A stretch of 64,000 bases of DNA, taken from the NCBI GenBank assembly GCA_025450585.1, contig JANWHD010000018.1, forward strand, positions 186,001 to 250,000. Reading direction: 5' to 3'. The notes under the pieces are model-generated. The model was given only the letters and a program-made list of their open reading frames with translations, was not told the DNA's origin and searched no databases. Shown here piece by piece: positions 7,297-15,913 of this stretch. The stretch is from Solirubrobacterales bacterium. GTDB lineage: Bacteria; Actinomycetota; Thermoleophilia; Solirubrobacterales; 70-9. The position numbers were made by a program, and so were the translations under genes. Numbering within the stretch: the first letter of the stretch is position 1; each line of letters opens with the position of its first letter.

Positions 7297-7923
7297 CTAC
7301 GCATAGAGGCTCTCCGAGGCCAGCTCGACCGCGCGGCGGCTCCAGAGCTTGACCTCAAGGTAGATGTCGTCGCCGTAGCCCTCTAGGGCGTCGAGGGCTA
7401 TGAGGGTGAAGCGGTCGTTGGAGACGATCTCCTGGTCGACGGTCTCCAGCTCCAGTTCCGCCGTGGCGGCGACGGCTCCCTGGACCAGGGGGCGGCCCCA
7501 GACGAGGGTGACCGCGCCGGCGCGGCCGTTCTCGCCCCGCCAGCGACCGATCACCTCGTCGTTGAGGTCGATCCTCCAGTCCGGGTTGTCCTCGGCGAGG
7601 ACATCGGTGAAGTCGGCCTCGGCCCGGAAGTCGGACGGCTCGCCCTCCTCGGGCTGGACGTAGGAGACGTGGCCGAAGAGCTCCAGCGCGCCCTCGGGCC
7701 CGTCGACCCGTGCCGTGCAGGGCACCCAGACCCGCCCGCCCCAGGCGCGCTCGGGGAACCAGTCGAGCTCGGCCGGCGGCTCGACGGCCTCCGGCAGGTC
7801 CTCGATCCCCGCACACGCGTCCCGAAACGCCTCGGTCAGCCGCTCCGCGAAACGCCCGTGCGGGATTCCCTCTTGGGTCGTGTCGGCGATAAAGCGCGGG
7901 ATCGGGCGCGGGTTGGGCGGCAT
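7297..7923 (-). CDS. uncharacterised protein translationally coupled to galT
   Basis: This is a 208-residue acidic protein, beta-rich in its second half (ARVDGPEGALELFGHVSYV and TAELELETVDQEIVS). There is no signal peptide and there are no membrane segments. The ATG at 7923 overlaps the galT stop (TGATG), which fixes the start better than the ATG three codons upstream. GC and codon use match the core genome again, so the island ends before this gene. I do not recognise a domain. Confidence 0.65.
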   Translation of the reverse strand: MPPNPRPIPRFIADTTQEGIPHGRFAERLTEAFRDACAGIEDLPEAVEPPAELDWFPERAWGGRVWVPCTARVDGPEGALELFGHVSYVQPEEGEPSDFRAEADFTDVLAEDNPDWRIDLNDEVIGRWRGENGRAGAVTLVWGRPLVQGAVAATAELELETVDQEIVSNDRFTLIALDALEGYGDDIYLEVKLWSRRAVELASESLYA

Positions 7924-8969
7924 CAGAGGCACTCTCTCAGGTCCGCCGCGGCGCGCTCAGGCGGGTAGGTGTCGATGTCGACCCCGGTGGCGAACTCGAA
8001 GGCAGCCTTGACGCTGAGCCGGGAGGCGACGTCGACGTGCCAGTGGAAGTGCTCGGTTCCCCGCGGTGCCGTGCGGATCCATAGGTTCAGCTCGGGCGAG
8101 CCGTCGAAGCGCTTCGCCAGCAGGCGCAGCGCGGTGTGGATCATCGCCGCCCCCGCGGTGTCCTCGGCGAAGCTCGCCGTCGCGGTGCGCGGCAGCACGC
8201 GCAGCTCGAAGGGGGAGCGCGAGGCCCAGGGGCAGATCAGCGCCGCCTCCTCGTCGATCGCCACGAGGCGCTCCTTGCGGCGCACCTCCTCGACCAGGAT
8301 GTCGCTGAGCAGGCTGCCGCCCGCGGTCCGTTCCGCGTAGGCGCCTGCCCGCTCCCGCTCTCGCGCGACGGCGGCCGGGACGAAGTCGAGCGCGTAGAGC
8401 TGGGCATGGGTGTGCTCCAGGGACGCCCCGGCCCCGCCGCCCTCGTTGACGATCAGCTGCACGTAGGCGGCCTCGCCGTGGGCGCGCATCCGCTCGCGCC
8501 AGGTCTCGACCGCGGCCGCGAACTGGGCCTCGTCCAGCTCGGCCATCGCGGTGGCGTGCCGCGGCGCGTTGACGATCACCTCGTGAACGCCGGTGGCCGG
8601 CCGCGAGGCGAAGAGGTCGGCCTCTCCGGCGCGGCGCGACTGCAGCAACGGGTCGCCGGCGCTCGCGAAGGCGCCCGCCTCGCCACTGGTCGAATCCACA
8701 CCCGCCTCCGCCCCCTCGCTCAGCGCCGGGTAGAGGTTCGGCACCACCCGCGTCGTCCAGCCCGGCGTGTCCGCCCCTCCGCCCTCCCCGCGCGTCGCGT
8801 AGACCTCCGGCGGAGTGCGATCCTCGCGGCCCTCGCAGAACGGGCAGTTGTCCGGCCCCTTCGGCTCGCTCACCCTCGTCTGGAAGCTGTCGGGACGATC
8901 CGCCCGGCCCGGCGCCAGGATCGCCGGCAGCCCGGTGAGCTGGTCGATGCGGAGCTCGGGCGCGCTCAA
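7923..8969 (-). CDS. galT: galactose-1-phosphate uridylyltransferase family protein
   Basis: This 348-residue enzyme belongs to the HIT-superfamily GalT branch, which transfers UMP between UDP-glucose and galactose-1-phosphate in the Leloir pathway. NCPFCEGRE supplies the zinc Cys pair. [12 protein letters not shown] holds the HxHxQ active-site motif, and TEHFHWHVD gives the second His cluster. The start is proposed as TTG at 8969, which overlaps the slipin stop (TTGA). The frame stays open further upstream, but only as antisense shadow of the slipin gene. Substrate could differ, since related enzymes include ADP-sulfurylase-like and archaeal types. Confidence 0.88.
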   Translation of the reverse strand: MSAPELRIDQLTGLPAILAPGRADRPDSFQTRVSEPKGPDNCPFCEGREDRTPPEVYATRGEGGGADTPGWTTRVVPNLYPALSEGAEAGVDSTSGEAGAFASAGDPLLQSRRAGEADLFASRPATGVHEVIVNAPRHATAMAELDEAQFAAAVETWRERMRAHGEAAYVQLIVNEGGGAGASLEHTHAQLYALDFVPAAVARERERAGAYAERTAGGSLLSDILVEEVRRKERLVAIDEEAALICPWASRSPFELRVLPRTATASFAEDTAGAAMIHTALRLLAKRFDGSPELNLWIRTAPRGTEHFHWHVDVASRLSVKAAFEFATGVDIDTYPPERAAADLRECL

Positions 8970-9751
8970 CTGGCGGGCGGCTGGGAAGGCCCCTCGCCCC
9001 CGGCGGCACGCAGGAACGGCTCGATCACGTCCATCGGCAGCGGGAAGACGATCGTCGTGTTCTGATTGCTGCCGATCTCCAGCAGGGTCTGCAGGTAGCG
9101 CAGCTGCAGCGAGGCGGGGTTGGTGCTGATGATGTCGGCCGCGTCGGTGAGCTTCTGCGCGGCCTGGTACTCGCCCTCGGAGTTGATGATCTTGGCTCGA
9201 CGCTCTCGCTCGGCCTCGGCCTGGCGCGCCATCGCCCGCTGCATCTGCTCGGGGATCTCGACGTCCTTGATCTCGACCGCGGTCACCTTCACGCCCCAGG
9301 GCTCGGTCGACTCGTCGATGATCTTCTGCAGCTCTTCGTTGAGCCGCTCGCGCTCGGCCAGCAGCTGGTCGAGCTCGGCCTTGCCGAGCACCGAGCGCAG
9401 CGCCGTCTGCGCGATCTGCGAAGTGGCGAGCAGGTAGTTCTCGACCTCGACGATCGCCCGGTTGGAGTCGACCACGCGGAAGTAGGCGACCGCGTTGACG
9501 CTGGAGGGGACGTTGTCGCGGGTGATCACCTCCTGCGGCGGGATGTTGAGCGTCACCGTGCGCAGGTCGACCTTGACCATGCGGTCGACGAAGGGGATTA
9601 GCAGGATCAGGCCCGGGCCCTTGGTCGCGATCAGGCGGCCGAGGCGGAAGATGACGCCGCGTTCGTACTCGCGCAGGATCTTGACCGAGGCGCCGAGGGC
9701 GATCAGGACGAAGATCGCCAGGACGACCAGCACTCCGAGTGCGACTTCCAT
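8966..9751 (-). CDS. slipin (SPFH/stomatin-family membrane protein)
   Basis: This is a 261-residue protein. An N-terminal membrane segment (residues about 3-22) is followed by the SPFH domain starting [15 protein letters not shown]. The middle region is a charged coiled coil ([24 protein letters not shown]). Slipins form membrane microdomain scaffolds. The gene overlaps the upstream nfeD-like gene by one base (shared at 9751), the classic NfeD-slipin operon. It is coupled downstream to galT, an unusual neighbour. Confidence 0.92.
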   Translation of the reverse strand: MEVALGVLVVLAIFVLIALGASVKILREYERGVIFRLGRLIATKGPGLILLIPFVDRMVKVDLRTVTLNIPPQEVITRDNVPSSVNAVAYFRVVDSNRAIVEVENYLLATSQIAQTALRSVLGKAELDQLLAERERLNEELQKIIDESTEPWGVKVTAVEIKDVEIPEQMQRAMARQAEAERERRAKIINSEGEYQAAQKLTDAADIISTNPASLQLRYLQTLLEIGSNQNTTIVFPLPMDVIEPFLRAAGGEGPSQPPAS

Positions 9752-10227
9752 CAGCTTGCTCCTTCGTCGGCCTGGCCGGGGGGCGACGCGGGACGGACGA
9801 CAAGGGTCAGCCCCTCGACCGCGTCGACCCGGACTCTATCCCCAAGGCGGACCGGCTCATCGCCATCGCCCACGCGCGCCCGCCAGAGCGCACCCTCGAT
9901 CCAGATCTGACCCTCGGGGTCGAGCGCGGTGCGTGCCTCGGCGAGCGCCCCGACCAGCTCCTCGGAGCCGGTGCGCACCGGCTCGTCGCGATGCGCCTCG
10001 AGCACTTTGCGGGCGATGACGAAGAAGGTGACGAGCGAGAGCACTCCGAGCGCGATCAGAGCCGGCCCGATGAAGTCGGCGTTGTCGGCGTCGGAGGAGA
10101 GCGCGACCACTCCGCCGGCCACCAGGCCCGCCGCGCCGAGGACCGCCAGCACGCCGCCGGTCGGCAGCAGCAGCTCGGCCAGCAGCAACGCGACTCCGAT
10201 CAGGGCGAGGACGACGAAGAAGTCCAT
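9751..10227 (-). CDS. NfeD-like membrane protein
   Basis: This is a 158-residue protein with three or four hydrophobic segments in the first 75 residues. A C-terminal OB-fold domain follows ([20 protein letters not shown], then [17 protein letters not shown]). That is the short NfeD1b architecture without the serine protease domain. NfeD OB domains act with slipins in membrane quality control. The adjacent slipin gene supports the call. Confidence 0.9.
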   Translation of the reverse strand: MDFFVVLALIGVALLLAELLLPTGGVLAVLGAAGLVAGGVVALSSDADNADFIGPALIALGVLSLVTFFVIARKVLEAHRDEPVRTGSEELVGALAEARTALDPEGQIWIEGALWRARVGDGDEPVRLGDRVRVDAVEGLTLVVRPASPPGQADEGAS

Positions 10228-10234
10228 CGCTCGA

Positions 10235-10819
10235 TTATCCGCCTTCGTCCGGCGTGCCGAGCGCGTAGCGCTCGATGTCGGCCCTCAGTTCCTCAACCTC
10301 GAGGTACGGCTTCAGGTCGAGGTAGACCAGCTCCCCCTCACGGTCGTAGAAGGCGGTCGCCGGCAGGCCGAACGCGCCGAGCTCGTTGGCGATCTCCTCA
10401 TCGGGGTCGCTGTAGCTGGGGTAGGGGACAGGTGCCTCGTTGAGAAAGGTCCTTGCGTGCTCTTCCGAGTCCTGGCTGTCGACGCCGAGGAAGGCGACGC
10501 GCTTGCCGTAGGTCGCCGAGGCCCGCTGGAAAGCCGGAAACTCGAGGCGGCAGGGCCCGCACCAGGAGGCCCAGACGTTGGCGACGACCGGGTAACCCCG
10601 CAACGCCCGGATGCGCTTCTCGTAGGCGTCGAGCCCTCCCGGAAGCAGCTCATTTCCCTGCCGGTGCAGCGCCGCGAGGGCGGGAGGCGACCCGGCGAGA
10701 GCGGTCGCGTAGTCGGGATGCTTGCCACCGAAGTCACCGCTCCCATCGGTCCCGCACCCAACCGCCAGGAGCGCCGTCGCCACGGCCAGTGTCAGGCCAC
10801 TCGCAAGCTTTCGTCCCAT
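10235..10819 (-). CDS. TlpA/ResA-like thioredoxin-fold lipoprotein
   Basis: This is a 194-residue protein from ATG 10819. The N-terminus MGRKLASGLTLAVATALLAVGC has a lipobox (LAVGC), so it should be lipid-anchored outside the cytoplasmic membrane. The thioredoxin-like domain carries WASWCGPC followed by LEFPAF, as in TlpA/ResA thiol reductants. The cis-Pro is in FGLPATAF. A likely role is disulfide reduction for cytochrome c maturation, which fits the ccm genes 8 kb away, although they are not in one operon. A longer frame to 10873 is less likely. Confidence 0.85.
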   Translation of the reverse strand: MGRKLASGLTLAVATALLAVGCGTDGSGDFGGKHPDYATALAGSPPALAALHRQGNELLPGGLDAYEKRIRALRGYPVVANVWASWCGPCRLEFPAFQRASATYGKRVAFLGVDSQDSEEHARTFLNEAPVPYPSYSDPDEEIANELGAFGLPATAFYDREGELVYLDLKPYLEVEELRADIERYALGTPDEGG

Positions 10820-10977
10820 CTTCTCCAATTCCGTGATTACAATACGTACGTTCGGTTCGCATCTGCGATGCAAGCCGCTGAGAGCGCTGGGGGGAGCGAA
10901 ATGCAGACTCCCGGCATCCTCGTCCTAGTGCCCCCGCCCAGCGCGAGTTGCGGCGGGGACGGAACCCGAAAGCCTTC

Positions 10978-13575
10978 ATGGCCAAGACCAGCGAAGTTGC
11001 CGCGCGTGCGGCAGTTCCATCGAGTGCCGACATTGAGCGGGCGGCGAAGTTCGTCCGCGAGCCCTTCCTGCTCGACGGCGAGGGGCCCGAGGCGCTTGCG
11101 CCCGGGACGGCCCGCCGCCGCGCCCTCGACGCCGCTCTGAAGGAGCTCGATGCGGGGGCGGAGGACCCGTCGATCCAGTGGCGGCGCGACTTCTCCCTGC
11201 TGCTCGGGCTGGAGCGCCTGCTTGCCGACGAACTGCCGAAGCTGCGCGACGGCGCGGAGCTGAACCCGCACCAGGTCGACGCTCTCTCGGGCACGCTGAC
11301 CGAGCTGATGGCCGAGCAGCAGGTCGCGATCGCCGACGAGGCCAACGGCAACGGCGCGGTCGAGACGGTCGCGAAGGAGCCGACCCCGGCCACAGAGGAG
11401 GACGGCGCCGACGGTGACGAGGCCGATGGCGAGGCGGCTCTGGAGGACGAGGAGCTCGCTCCCGATGAGGAGCCGCAGGACTGGGAGGAGGCGCCGGCCG
11501 ACGAGGAGGAGACGATCGAGGAGGCGCCGGAGGACCCGGGCGCCGAGCGGCGCTTCTGGTTCGAGCACGCGACCGGCGCCGGCAAGACGGTCGCCGCGGT
11601 CGGCTTCATCGACGCCTCGCGCACCGGCGGCGTGTTGATCCTCACCCACCGCCGAAACCTGGTCGACCAGTTCATCGGCGAGATCTCCGATCGCGGCTAC
11701 AAGGAGCGCCTGCGCCCGCCGCTGCTCGACGGCCGCGACGATCCCGACGGCCCGGTCACGGTCGAGACCTACCAGTGGTTCGTGCGCAACCACAAGAAAA
11801 TCTCCGACGCCTACTCGATCGTGATCTGCGACGAGGCGCACACCGCGCTGGGCGAGAAAACGAGCGCCTGCATCCGTGCCTGGGTCGGCCCCGTCTTCAT
11901 CGGGATGACCGCTACCGGCGCCCTGATTGCCCGCCACGTCACCGACCTCTTCCCGACCCAGACCTCCCGCTTCGACCTGATCCAGGCTGCCCGCCGCGGC
12001 GTGATCTCGCCGCTGCGCTGCATGCGGATCCCGCCCGGGCCGGGGGTGCGGACGATCGCCAAGGTGCCGCTGCGAAAAGGCGAGGTCGACCAGGACTTCG
12101 ACCAGGAGGAGCTGGCCGCGCTGCTGGACCAGGAGCCCTTCAACGTGGCAATCGCCGACCTCTACAAGACGCGCTTCGCCGGGATGCCGGGCGTCCTCTA
12201 CACGGCCGGCGTCCAGCACGCGAAGAACGTCGCCCGGGCGCTGCAGAACGCCGGCATCGCCGCCCGCGCCGTCTCCGGCGAGACGCCGAAGCGCGAACTG
12301 GCGGAGATCCTCGCCGGCTTCGAGCGGGGCGAGGTCGACGTGCTCTGCAACGCGATGCTGCTCGCCGAGGGCTGGAACTCGCCGCGGGCGACGCTCTGCA
12401 TGCACCTGGCGCCGACCGCCTCGCGGCGGATCTACCAGCAGCGTGTGGGCCGCGTCACCAGACGCGCGCCGGGTAAGGAGGCCGGTCTAGTGATCGACTT
12501 CGTCCACCCGGCGACGACCCACGACGAGGCGATCGTCACCCTGCACAGCCTGCTCGACCGCGACGTCTACCGCGGTGGTGCGATCGTGATCGGCCCCGTG
12601 CGCCGGGCGCGCGGGCGGCGGATCCGGGTCGAGCGGCGGATCGTCCCCGTCTCCGACAACGAGGAACGCCGCATGCAGGTGCTCGAACGCGAGATGTGGC
12701 GGATCGCGGTCGACAACCTCGACCACGCCGAGCAGCACGCCTGGGCGGCACTGGCCGGGGCGCGGGTCAACCCGCAGGGGTGGCGCCGGGCGCGGGCCAT
12801 CCTCCAGGCCTCGAACTCCAAGGAACTGCGCCGCCGCTTCCTGCTCACCTGCGTGCAGCGCAACCGCAACTCGCAGCTGAAACTGAAAGCGCTGAGCGAG
12901 ATCGCCGACCTCGGCGACCCCGAGGCCTTCGACGACGCGATCGACATCGTCGGCACCTGGACCCGCGACGACCGCCGCGCTGGGACGAAAACGCTGCTGC
13001 AGGCGCTGGTCGACAAACGGATCGGCCGCCGCGACCAGGCGCAGGCCTGGGTCTGGCGCCTCGCCTCCTACACCCGCGAGCTGCACGAAGAGTATGCGGT
13101 GCAGCGCTGGCCGGAGACCAAGCGACTGCTCGGTCTGCTCGTCAACTCCTCCGGCCGCGCGCACGGCCGCAACGCGCGGCGGCTGGTCCACGCCGCGCGA
13201 AAACAGGACCGCCGCCTGGCGGTGGCGCTGCTTGCCGCCTCGGTGTCGCACACGCCGGAGGGTGAAGAGGTCCTGCGCGGCGCCCGCATGCGGATGGCCC
13301 GCAAACCTTCGGCGATCGCGCGCGAGTTGCTGCGCAACTTCCCCAAGGGCGGTAAACGGCGCAAGCGCCCGAACAAGAAACGGTCGCCCAAGAAGGGCGG
13401 CGAGGCGAGGCGAGGCGGCGGCGCGAGAAAGGGCCGCGCCCGCGACGGGGACGCCGAGTCGAACGGCAGCTCAGATGCGGAGCTGGACCTCTCCGGCACC
13501 GAGGCTGACGCGACTCCCCCCGTCGACGGCGACGACGAGGTTGCCGCGGTCGTCGATGCCCTCGACGACTCCTGA
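10978..13575 (+). CDS. SF2 DEAH-box helicase with acidic insert and basic tail
   Basis: This is an 865-residue protein from ATG 10978. Helicase motifs are all present: Walker A HATGAGKT, motif II CDEAHT, motif III GMTATG and motif VI QQRVGRVTRR. Ahead of the Walker A is a domain of about 120 residues. It is followed by an extremely acidic linker (about residues 125-195, mostly Glu and Asp). The C-terminal region (about 780-865) has a Lys/Arg/Gly-rich tail and then an acidic end. The second half after the helicase core is a helical domain of unknown role. It resembles stand-alone DEAD/DEAH helicases of DNA-repair or restriction type. The last 105 bases overlap birA on the other strand. Confidence 0.85.
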   Translation: MAKTSEVAARAAVPSSADIERAAKFVREPFLLDGEGPEALAPGTARRRALDAALKELDAGAEDPSIQWRRDFSLLLGLERLLADELPKLRDGAELNPHQVDALSGTLTELMAEQQVAIADEANGNGAVETVAKEPTPATEEDGADGDEADGEAALEDEELAPDEEPQDWEEAPADEEETIEEAPEDPGAERRFWFEHATGAGKTVAAVGFIDASRTGGVLILTHRRNLVDQFIGEISDRGYKERLRPPLLDGRDDPDGPVTVETYQWFVRNHKKISDAYSIVICDEAHTALGEKTSACIRAWVGPVFIGMTATGALIARHVTDLFPTQTSRFDLIQAARRGVISPLRCMRIPPGPGVRTIAKVPLRKGEVDQDFDQEELAALLDQEPFNVAIADLYKTRFAGMPGVLYTAGVQHAKNVARALQNAGIAARAVSGETPKRELAEILAGFERGEVDVLCNAMLLAEGWNSPRATLCMHLAPTASRRIYQQRVGRVTRRAPGKEAGLVIDFVHPATTHDEAIVTLHSLLDRDVYRGGAIVIGPVRRARGRRIRVERRIVPVSDNEERRMQVLEREMWRIAVDNLDHAEQHAWAALAGARVNPQGWRRARAILQASNSKELRRRFLLTCVQRNRNSQLKLKALSEIADLGDPEAFDDAIDIVGTWTRDDRRAGTKTLLQALVDKRIGRRDQAQAWVWRLASYTRELHEEYAVQRWPETKRLLGLLVNSSGRAHGRNARRLVHAARKQDRRLAVALLAASVSHTPEGEEVLRGARMRMARKPSAIARELLRNFPKGGKRRKRPNKKRSPKKGGEARRGGGARKGRARDGDAESNGSSDAELDLSGTEADATPPVDGDDEVAAVVDALDDS

Positions 13576-14262
13576 GCCGTCCTCCCAGGAGATCTCGCGG
13601 CCGCGCAGTGCGTCGCGGCGGCGCCACTCGGTCAAGATCTCGTCCTCGGCGGCCCAGACCCAGCGGTCTAGGTGACGGTTGAGCGCTTCCGCGGCGGTGG
13701 AGGGCCTCGGGGGGGGTCCCGGCGGAGCAACAGCGGGGAGGCTCCGGCGGGATCCTCCCCGAGGCCCTCCACCGCCGAAGAGCGAGACCGCCGGGTGGCG
13801 GAGGTCGGGTGGGAACTCATCGGGAGCTATGGAGAGGTTGAGCCCTATGCCGATCACGGCCCAGCCGTCCTGGGGCTTCGCCTCGATCAGGATTCCCGAG
13901 AGCTTGTGTCCTTCGAGCCAGACGTCGTTCGGCCACTTGACTTGGCACTCGATGCTGGGACGCAGCTCCTCCGCCGCAGAGCAGACCGCCAGTGGGACCG
14001 ACAGCGGCAGCAGCAGGTGGCGCTCGTCGAGCGGCCGCAGGATTGCCGAGTAGAGAAGCGCCTTTCCCTCCGGCGCTGTCCAGACCCGTCCCTGGCGCCC
14101 GCGGCCAGCGGTTTGTTCGCGGGCGGTGACGACCGTCCCGCCCGGTGCCCCCGCTTCGGCCAGCTCACGAGCGCTGCTGTTGGTCGAGTCCGTGACCCGG
14201 TAATGCCGGTGTGGCCACCCAAACCGAGTCCCGCCGTCGCGATGTCGCACTTTCCGCCGCAT
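13471..14262 (-). CDS. birA: biotin--[acetyl-CoA carboxylase] ligase with in-frame palindromic insert
   Basis: This 263-residue class I (non-regulatory) biotin protein ligase activates biotin with ATP and transfers it to carboxylase subunits. Motifs are DSTNSSARELA, GRGRQGRVW (biotinyl-AMP loop), KWPNDVW and SGILIEA. There is no N-terminal helix-turn-helix. Residues about 163-190 are an insert, GGGGPRGGSRRSLPAV and onwards, with no counterpart expected in the family. The insert coincides exactly with an 84-base palindrome. Start is ambiguous: ATG 14262 or GTG 14250, both inside an inverted repeat. The gene ends inside the helicase gene (105-base convergent overlap). Confidence 0.88.
   Translation of the reverse strand: MRRKVRHRDGGTRFGWPHRHYRVTDSTNSSARELAEAGAPGGTVVTAREQTAGRGRQGRVWTAPEGKALLYSAILRPLDERHLLLPLSVPLAVCSAAEELRPSIECQVKWPNDVWLEGHKLSGILIEAKPQDGWAVIGIGLNLSIAPDEFPPDLRHPAVSLFGGGGPRGGSRRSLPAVAPPGPPPRPSTAAEALNRHLDRWVWAAEDEILTEWRRRDALRGREISWEDGSGVVEGIDDRGNLVVAVDGGSRVSLGAGEVQLRI
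13693..13776. repeat. 84-base palindromic element inserted in frame in birA
   Basis: The outer arms 13693-13712 and 13757-13776 are a perfect 20-base inverted repeat. The inner arms continue the pairing almost to the centre with few mismatches, leaving a short loop near 13731-13740. The length is a multiple of three, so birA stays open. The encoded segment is Gly/Pro/Arg-rich, as expected for a flexible surface loop. This matches the behaviour of protein-coding palindromic elements known from Rickettsia, though this one is unrelated in sequence as far as I can tell. Confidence 0.8.
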
Positions 14263-14351
14263 ACCGAGGGTTTGTACGACATCAGAGCGCAGCGCGCCGA
14301 CTCAGCGGTTCGGTGTCGCACTTCCTGTCGCGTAGCGGCGGAAAGTGCGAC
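14244..14351. repeat. inverted repeat overlapping the birA start
   Basis: The 17-base arms GTCGCACTTTCCGCCGC (14244-14260) and its exact reverse complement (14335-14351) flank 74 bases. A third, partial copy, GTCGCACTTCC, lies at 14314-14324 and could pair with the right arm as an alternative hairpin. The set fills the gap between cobA-hemD and birA and includes the birA start codon. The birA ribosome binding site could therefore be sequestered, or the structure could end hem transcripts. Confidence 0.7.
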
Positions 14352-14352
14352 G

Positions 14353-15861
14353 TCAGCGGGACGCGTCGGCTAGGAGGGCGGCTAGGAGGCCGTCGACGTC
14401 GTGGCGCTCGGCTTCGGCGTGGACCTGAAGCCCGGCGGTGCGAACCGCCTCGCTGGTGACCGGGCCGATCGAAACGACCCGGGCGTCGCTCGGAAAGCGG
14501 TCGCCGAGGGCCTCGGTCAGGTTGCGCACCGTGGACGAGGAGGTGAAGGTGACGTAGTCGGCGTTCTGGGCGGCCTCGATCGCCTCCTCGGATGGTTGCT
14601 CTCGAACCGTCTCGTAGAGGGCGACGACGTCGACCTCGGCACCGCGCTCGCGCAGGGCGTCGGGAAGGACGTCGCGGGCCTCGGCGGCGCGGGCGACCAG
14701 GACCTTGTGCCCGGCGACGTCGACCTCGGCAAGAGCCTCGACCAGGGCCTCTGCGACGAACTTCTCGGGAACGATGTCCGCGACGATGCCGTGTGCCGCA
14801 AGCGCGCGCGCCGTGCCGGGGCCGATCGCCGCGACGGTTGCGCCGGCGAGCGCGCGGGCGTCGAGATCCGCTTCGCGCAGCGCCTCGAACAACAGCCGCA
14901 CCCCGTTGGGGCTGGTGAGGCAGACGAGGGCGTAGTCGCGGATAGCGGCGATCGCCCGGCGCACGTTCTCGCTCTCGATTCGCGGCTCGATCCGGATCGC
15001 CGGCAGCTCGACGACCTCGGCGCCGAGCCCGCGCAGCGTCGCCGCCAACCCGCTTGCCTGGGCGCGGGCGCGGGTGACGACGACCCGGCGACCGTGCAGG
15101 GGCCGGCGCTCGAGCCAGGCAAGCGCCTCCCGTCGCCGAACCACCGGCCCGACGACGATCAGGGCCGGGGCGCTGACGCTCTCCCGCTCGACCACCTCGG
15201 CGAGCGTGCCGAGCGTGGCGACGACGGTCCGCTGCCCCGCCATCGTGCCGCGCTGCACCGCGGCCGCCGGCTCCCCGGCGTCGCGGCCTGCGGCGATCAG
15301 CGCCGCGGCGTTGGCCGCGAGGCGCTTGACGCCCATGTAGAAGACGAGCGTGCCGGGGAAGCGGGCGAGCGCCTCCCAGTCGATCGCGCTCTCGTCCTTC
15401 TCAGGATCCTCGTGGCCGGTGATGAAGGCGACCGCGGAGGCATCGTCGCGATGGGTGACCGGGATGCCCGCGTAGGCGGACGCGGCCACTCCGGCGGTCA
15501 CCCCCGGAACCACCTCGAACTCGATCCCGGCCTCGTGCAGCGCTTCCCCCTCCTCGCCGCCGCGCCCGAAGACGAACGGATCGCCGCCCTTCAGCCGCAC
15601 GGCGCTCTTGCCGGACCGCGCCGCCTCGATCAGGTGCCCGGCGATCTCCTCTTGCGGGACGGACGGGCGACCCGGCGCCTTGCCGACGTAGACCAGCTCA
15701 GCGTCCTCGCACGCGCCGTCCAGCGCCCCCGGCGGGATCAGCCGGTCGTAGTAGATCGCGTCGGCCGTGCCGATCAGCTCCAGCGCCCGCACCGTTACCA
15801 GCCCCGGGTCGCCGGGCCCGGCCCCGACCAGATACACGACTCCATCGCGCGCCGCACTCAT
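14353..15861 (-). CDS. cobA-hemD: uroporphyrinogen-III C-methyltransferase / uroporphyrinogen-III synthase fusion
   Basis: This is a 502-residue two-domain enzyme. Residues 1-245 are the SAM-dependent methyltransferase CobA/SUMT: VYLVGAGPGDPGLVT, then LKGGDPFVFGRGGEE, VVPGVTAG and GIPVTHR. Residues about 255-500 are HemD, which cyclises hydroxymethylbilane to uroporphyrinogen III (VVVTRARAQASGLA, SPNGVRLLF, YVTFTSSSTVRNL). The fusion makes the branch-point product and commits part of it to siroheme or cobalamin. It lies downstream of hemC, separated by 52 bases that contain an inverted repeat. Confidence 0.95.
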   Translation of the reverse strand: MSAARDGVVYLVGAGPGDPGLVTVRALELIGTADAIYYDRLIPPGALDGACEDAELVYVGKAPGRPSVPQEEIAGHLIEAARSGKSAVRLKGGDPFVFGRGGEEGEALHEAGIEFEVVPGVTAGVAASAYAGIPVTHRDDASAVAFITGHEDPEKDESAIDWEALARFPGTLVFYMGVKRLAANAAALIAAGRDAGEPAAAVQRGTMAGQRTVVATLGTLAEVVERESVSAPALIVVGPVVRRREALAWLERRPLHGRRVVVTRARAQASGLAATLRGLGAEVVELPAIRIEPRIESENVRRAIAAIRDYALVCLTSPNGVRLLFEALREADLDARALAGATVAAIGPGTARALAAHGIVADIVPEKFVAEALVEALAEVDVAGHKVLVARAAEARDVLPDALRERGAEVDVVALYETVREQPSEEAIEAAQNADYVTFTSSSTVRNLTEALGDRFPSDARVVSIGPVTSEAVRTAGLQVHAEAERHDVDGLLAALLADASR

Positions 15862-15907
15862 TCCGGTGCGCCTTTTACGGCATATGACCAGATAAAGCGC
15901 ACCGGAA
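15861..15907. repeat. inverted repeat between hemC and cobA-hemD
   Basis: The arms TTCCGGTGCGC (15861-15871) and GCGCACCGGAA (15897-15907) are perfect. The inner bases TTTTA and TAAA also oppose each other around a CATATG centre. The left arm touches the cobA-hemD start codon. In the hem operon mRNA this would be a hairpin next to the start. Its centre resembles those of the palindromes at 22045 and 46734. Confidence 0.6.
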
Positions 15908-15913
15908 GCATGG

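Noticed and set aside
7923..9803. 626-residue frame including galT
   Set aside because: Only residues after the TTG at 8969 match GalT. The upstream part is antisense of the slipin and NfeD genes.
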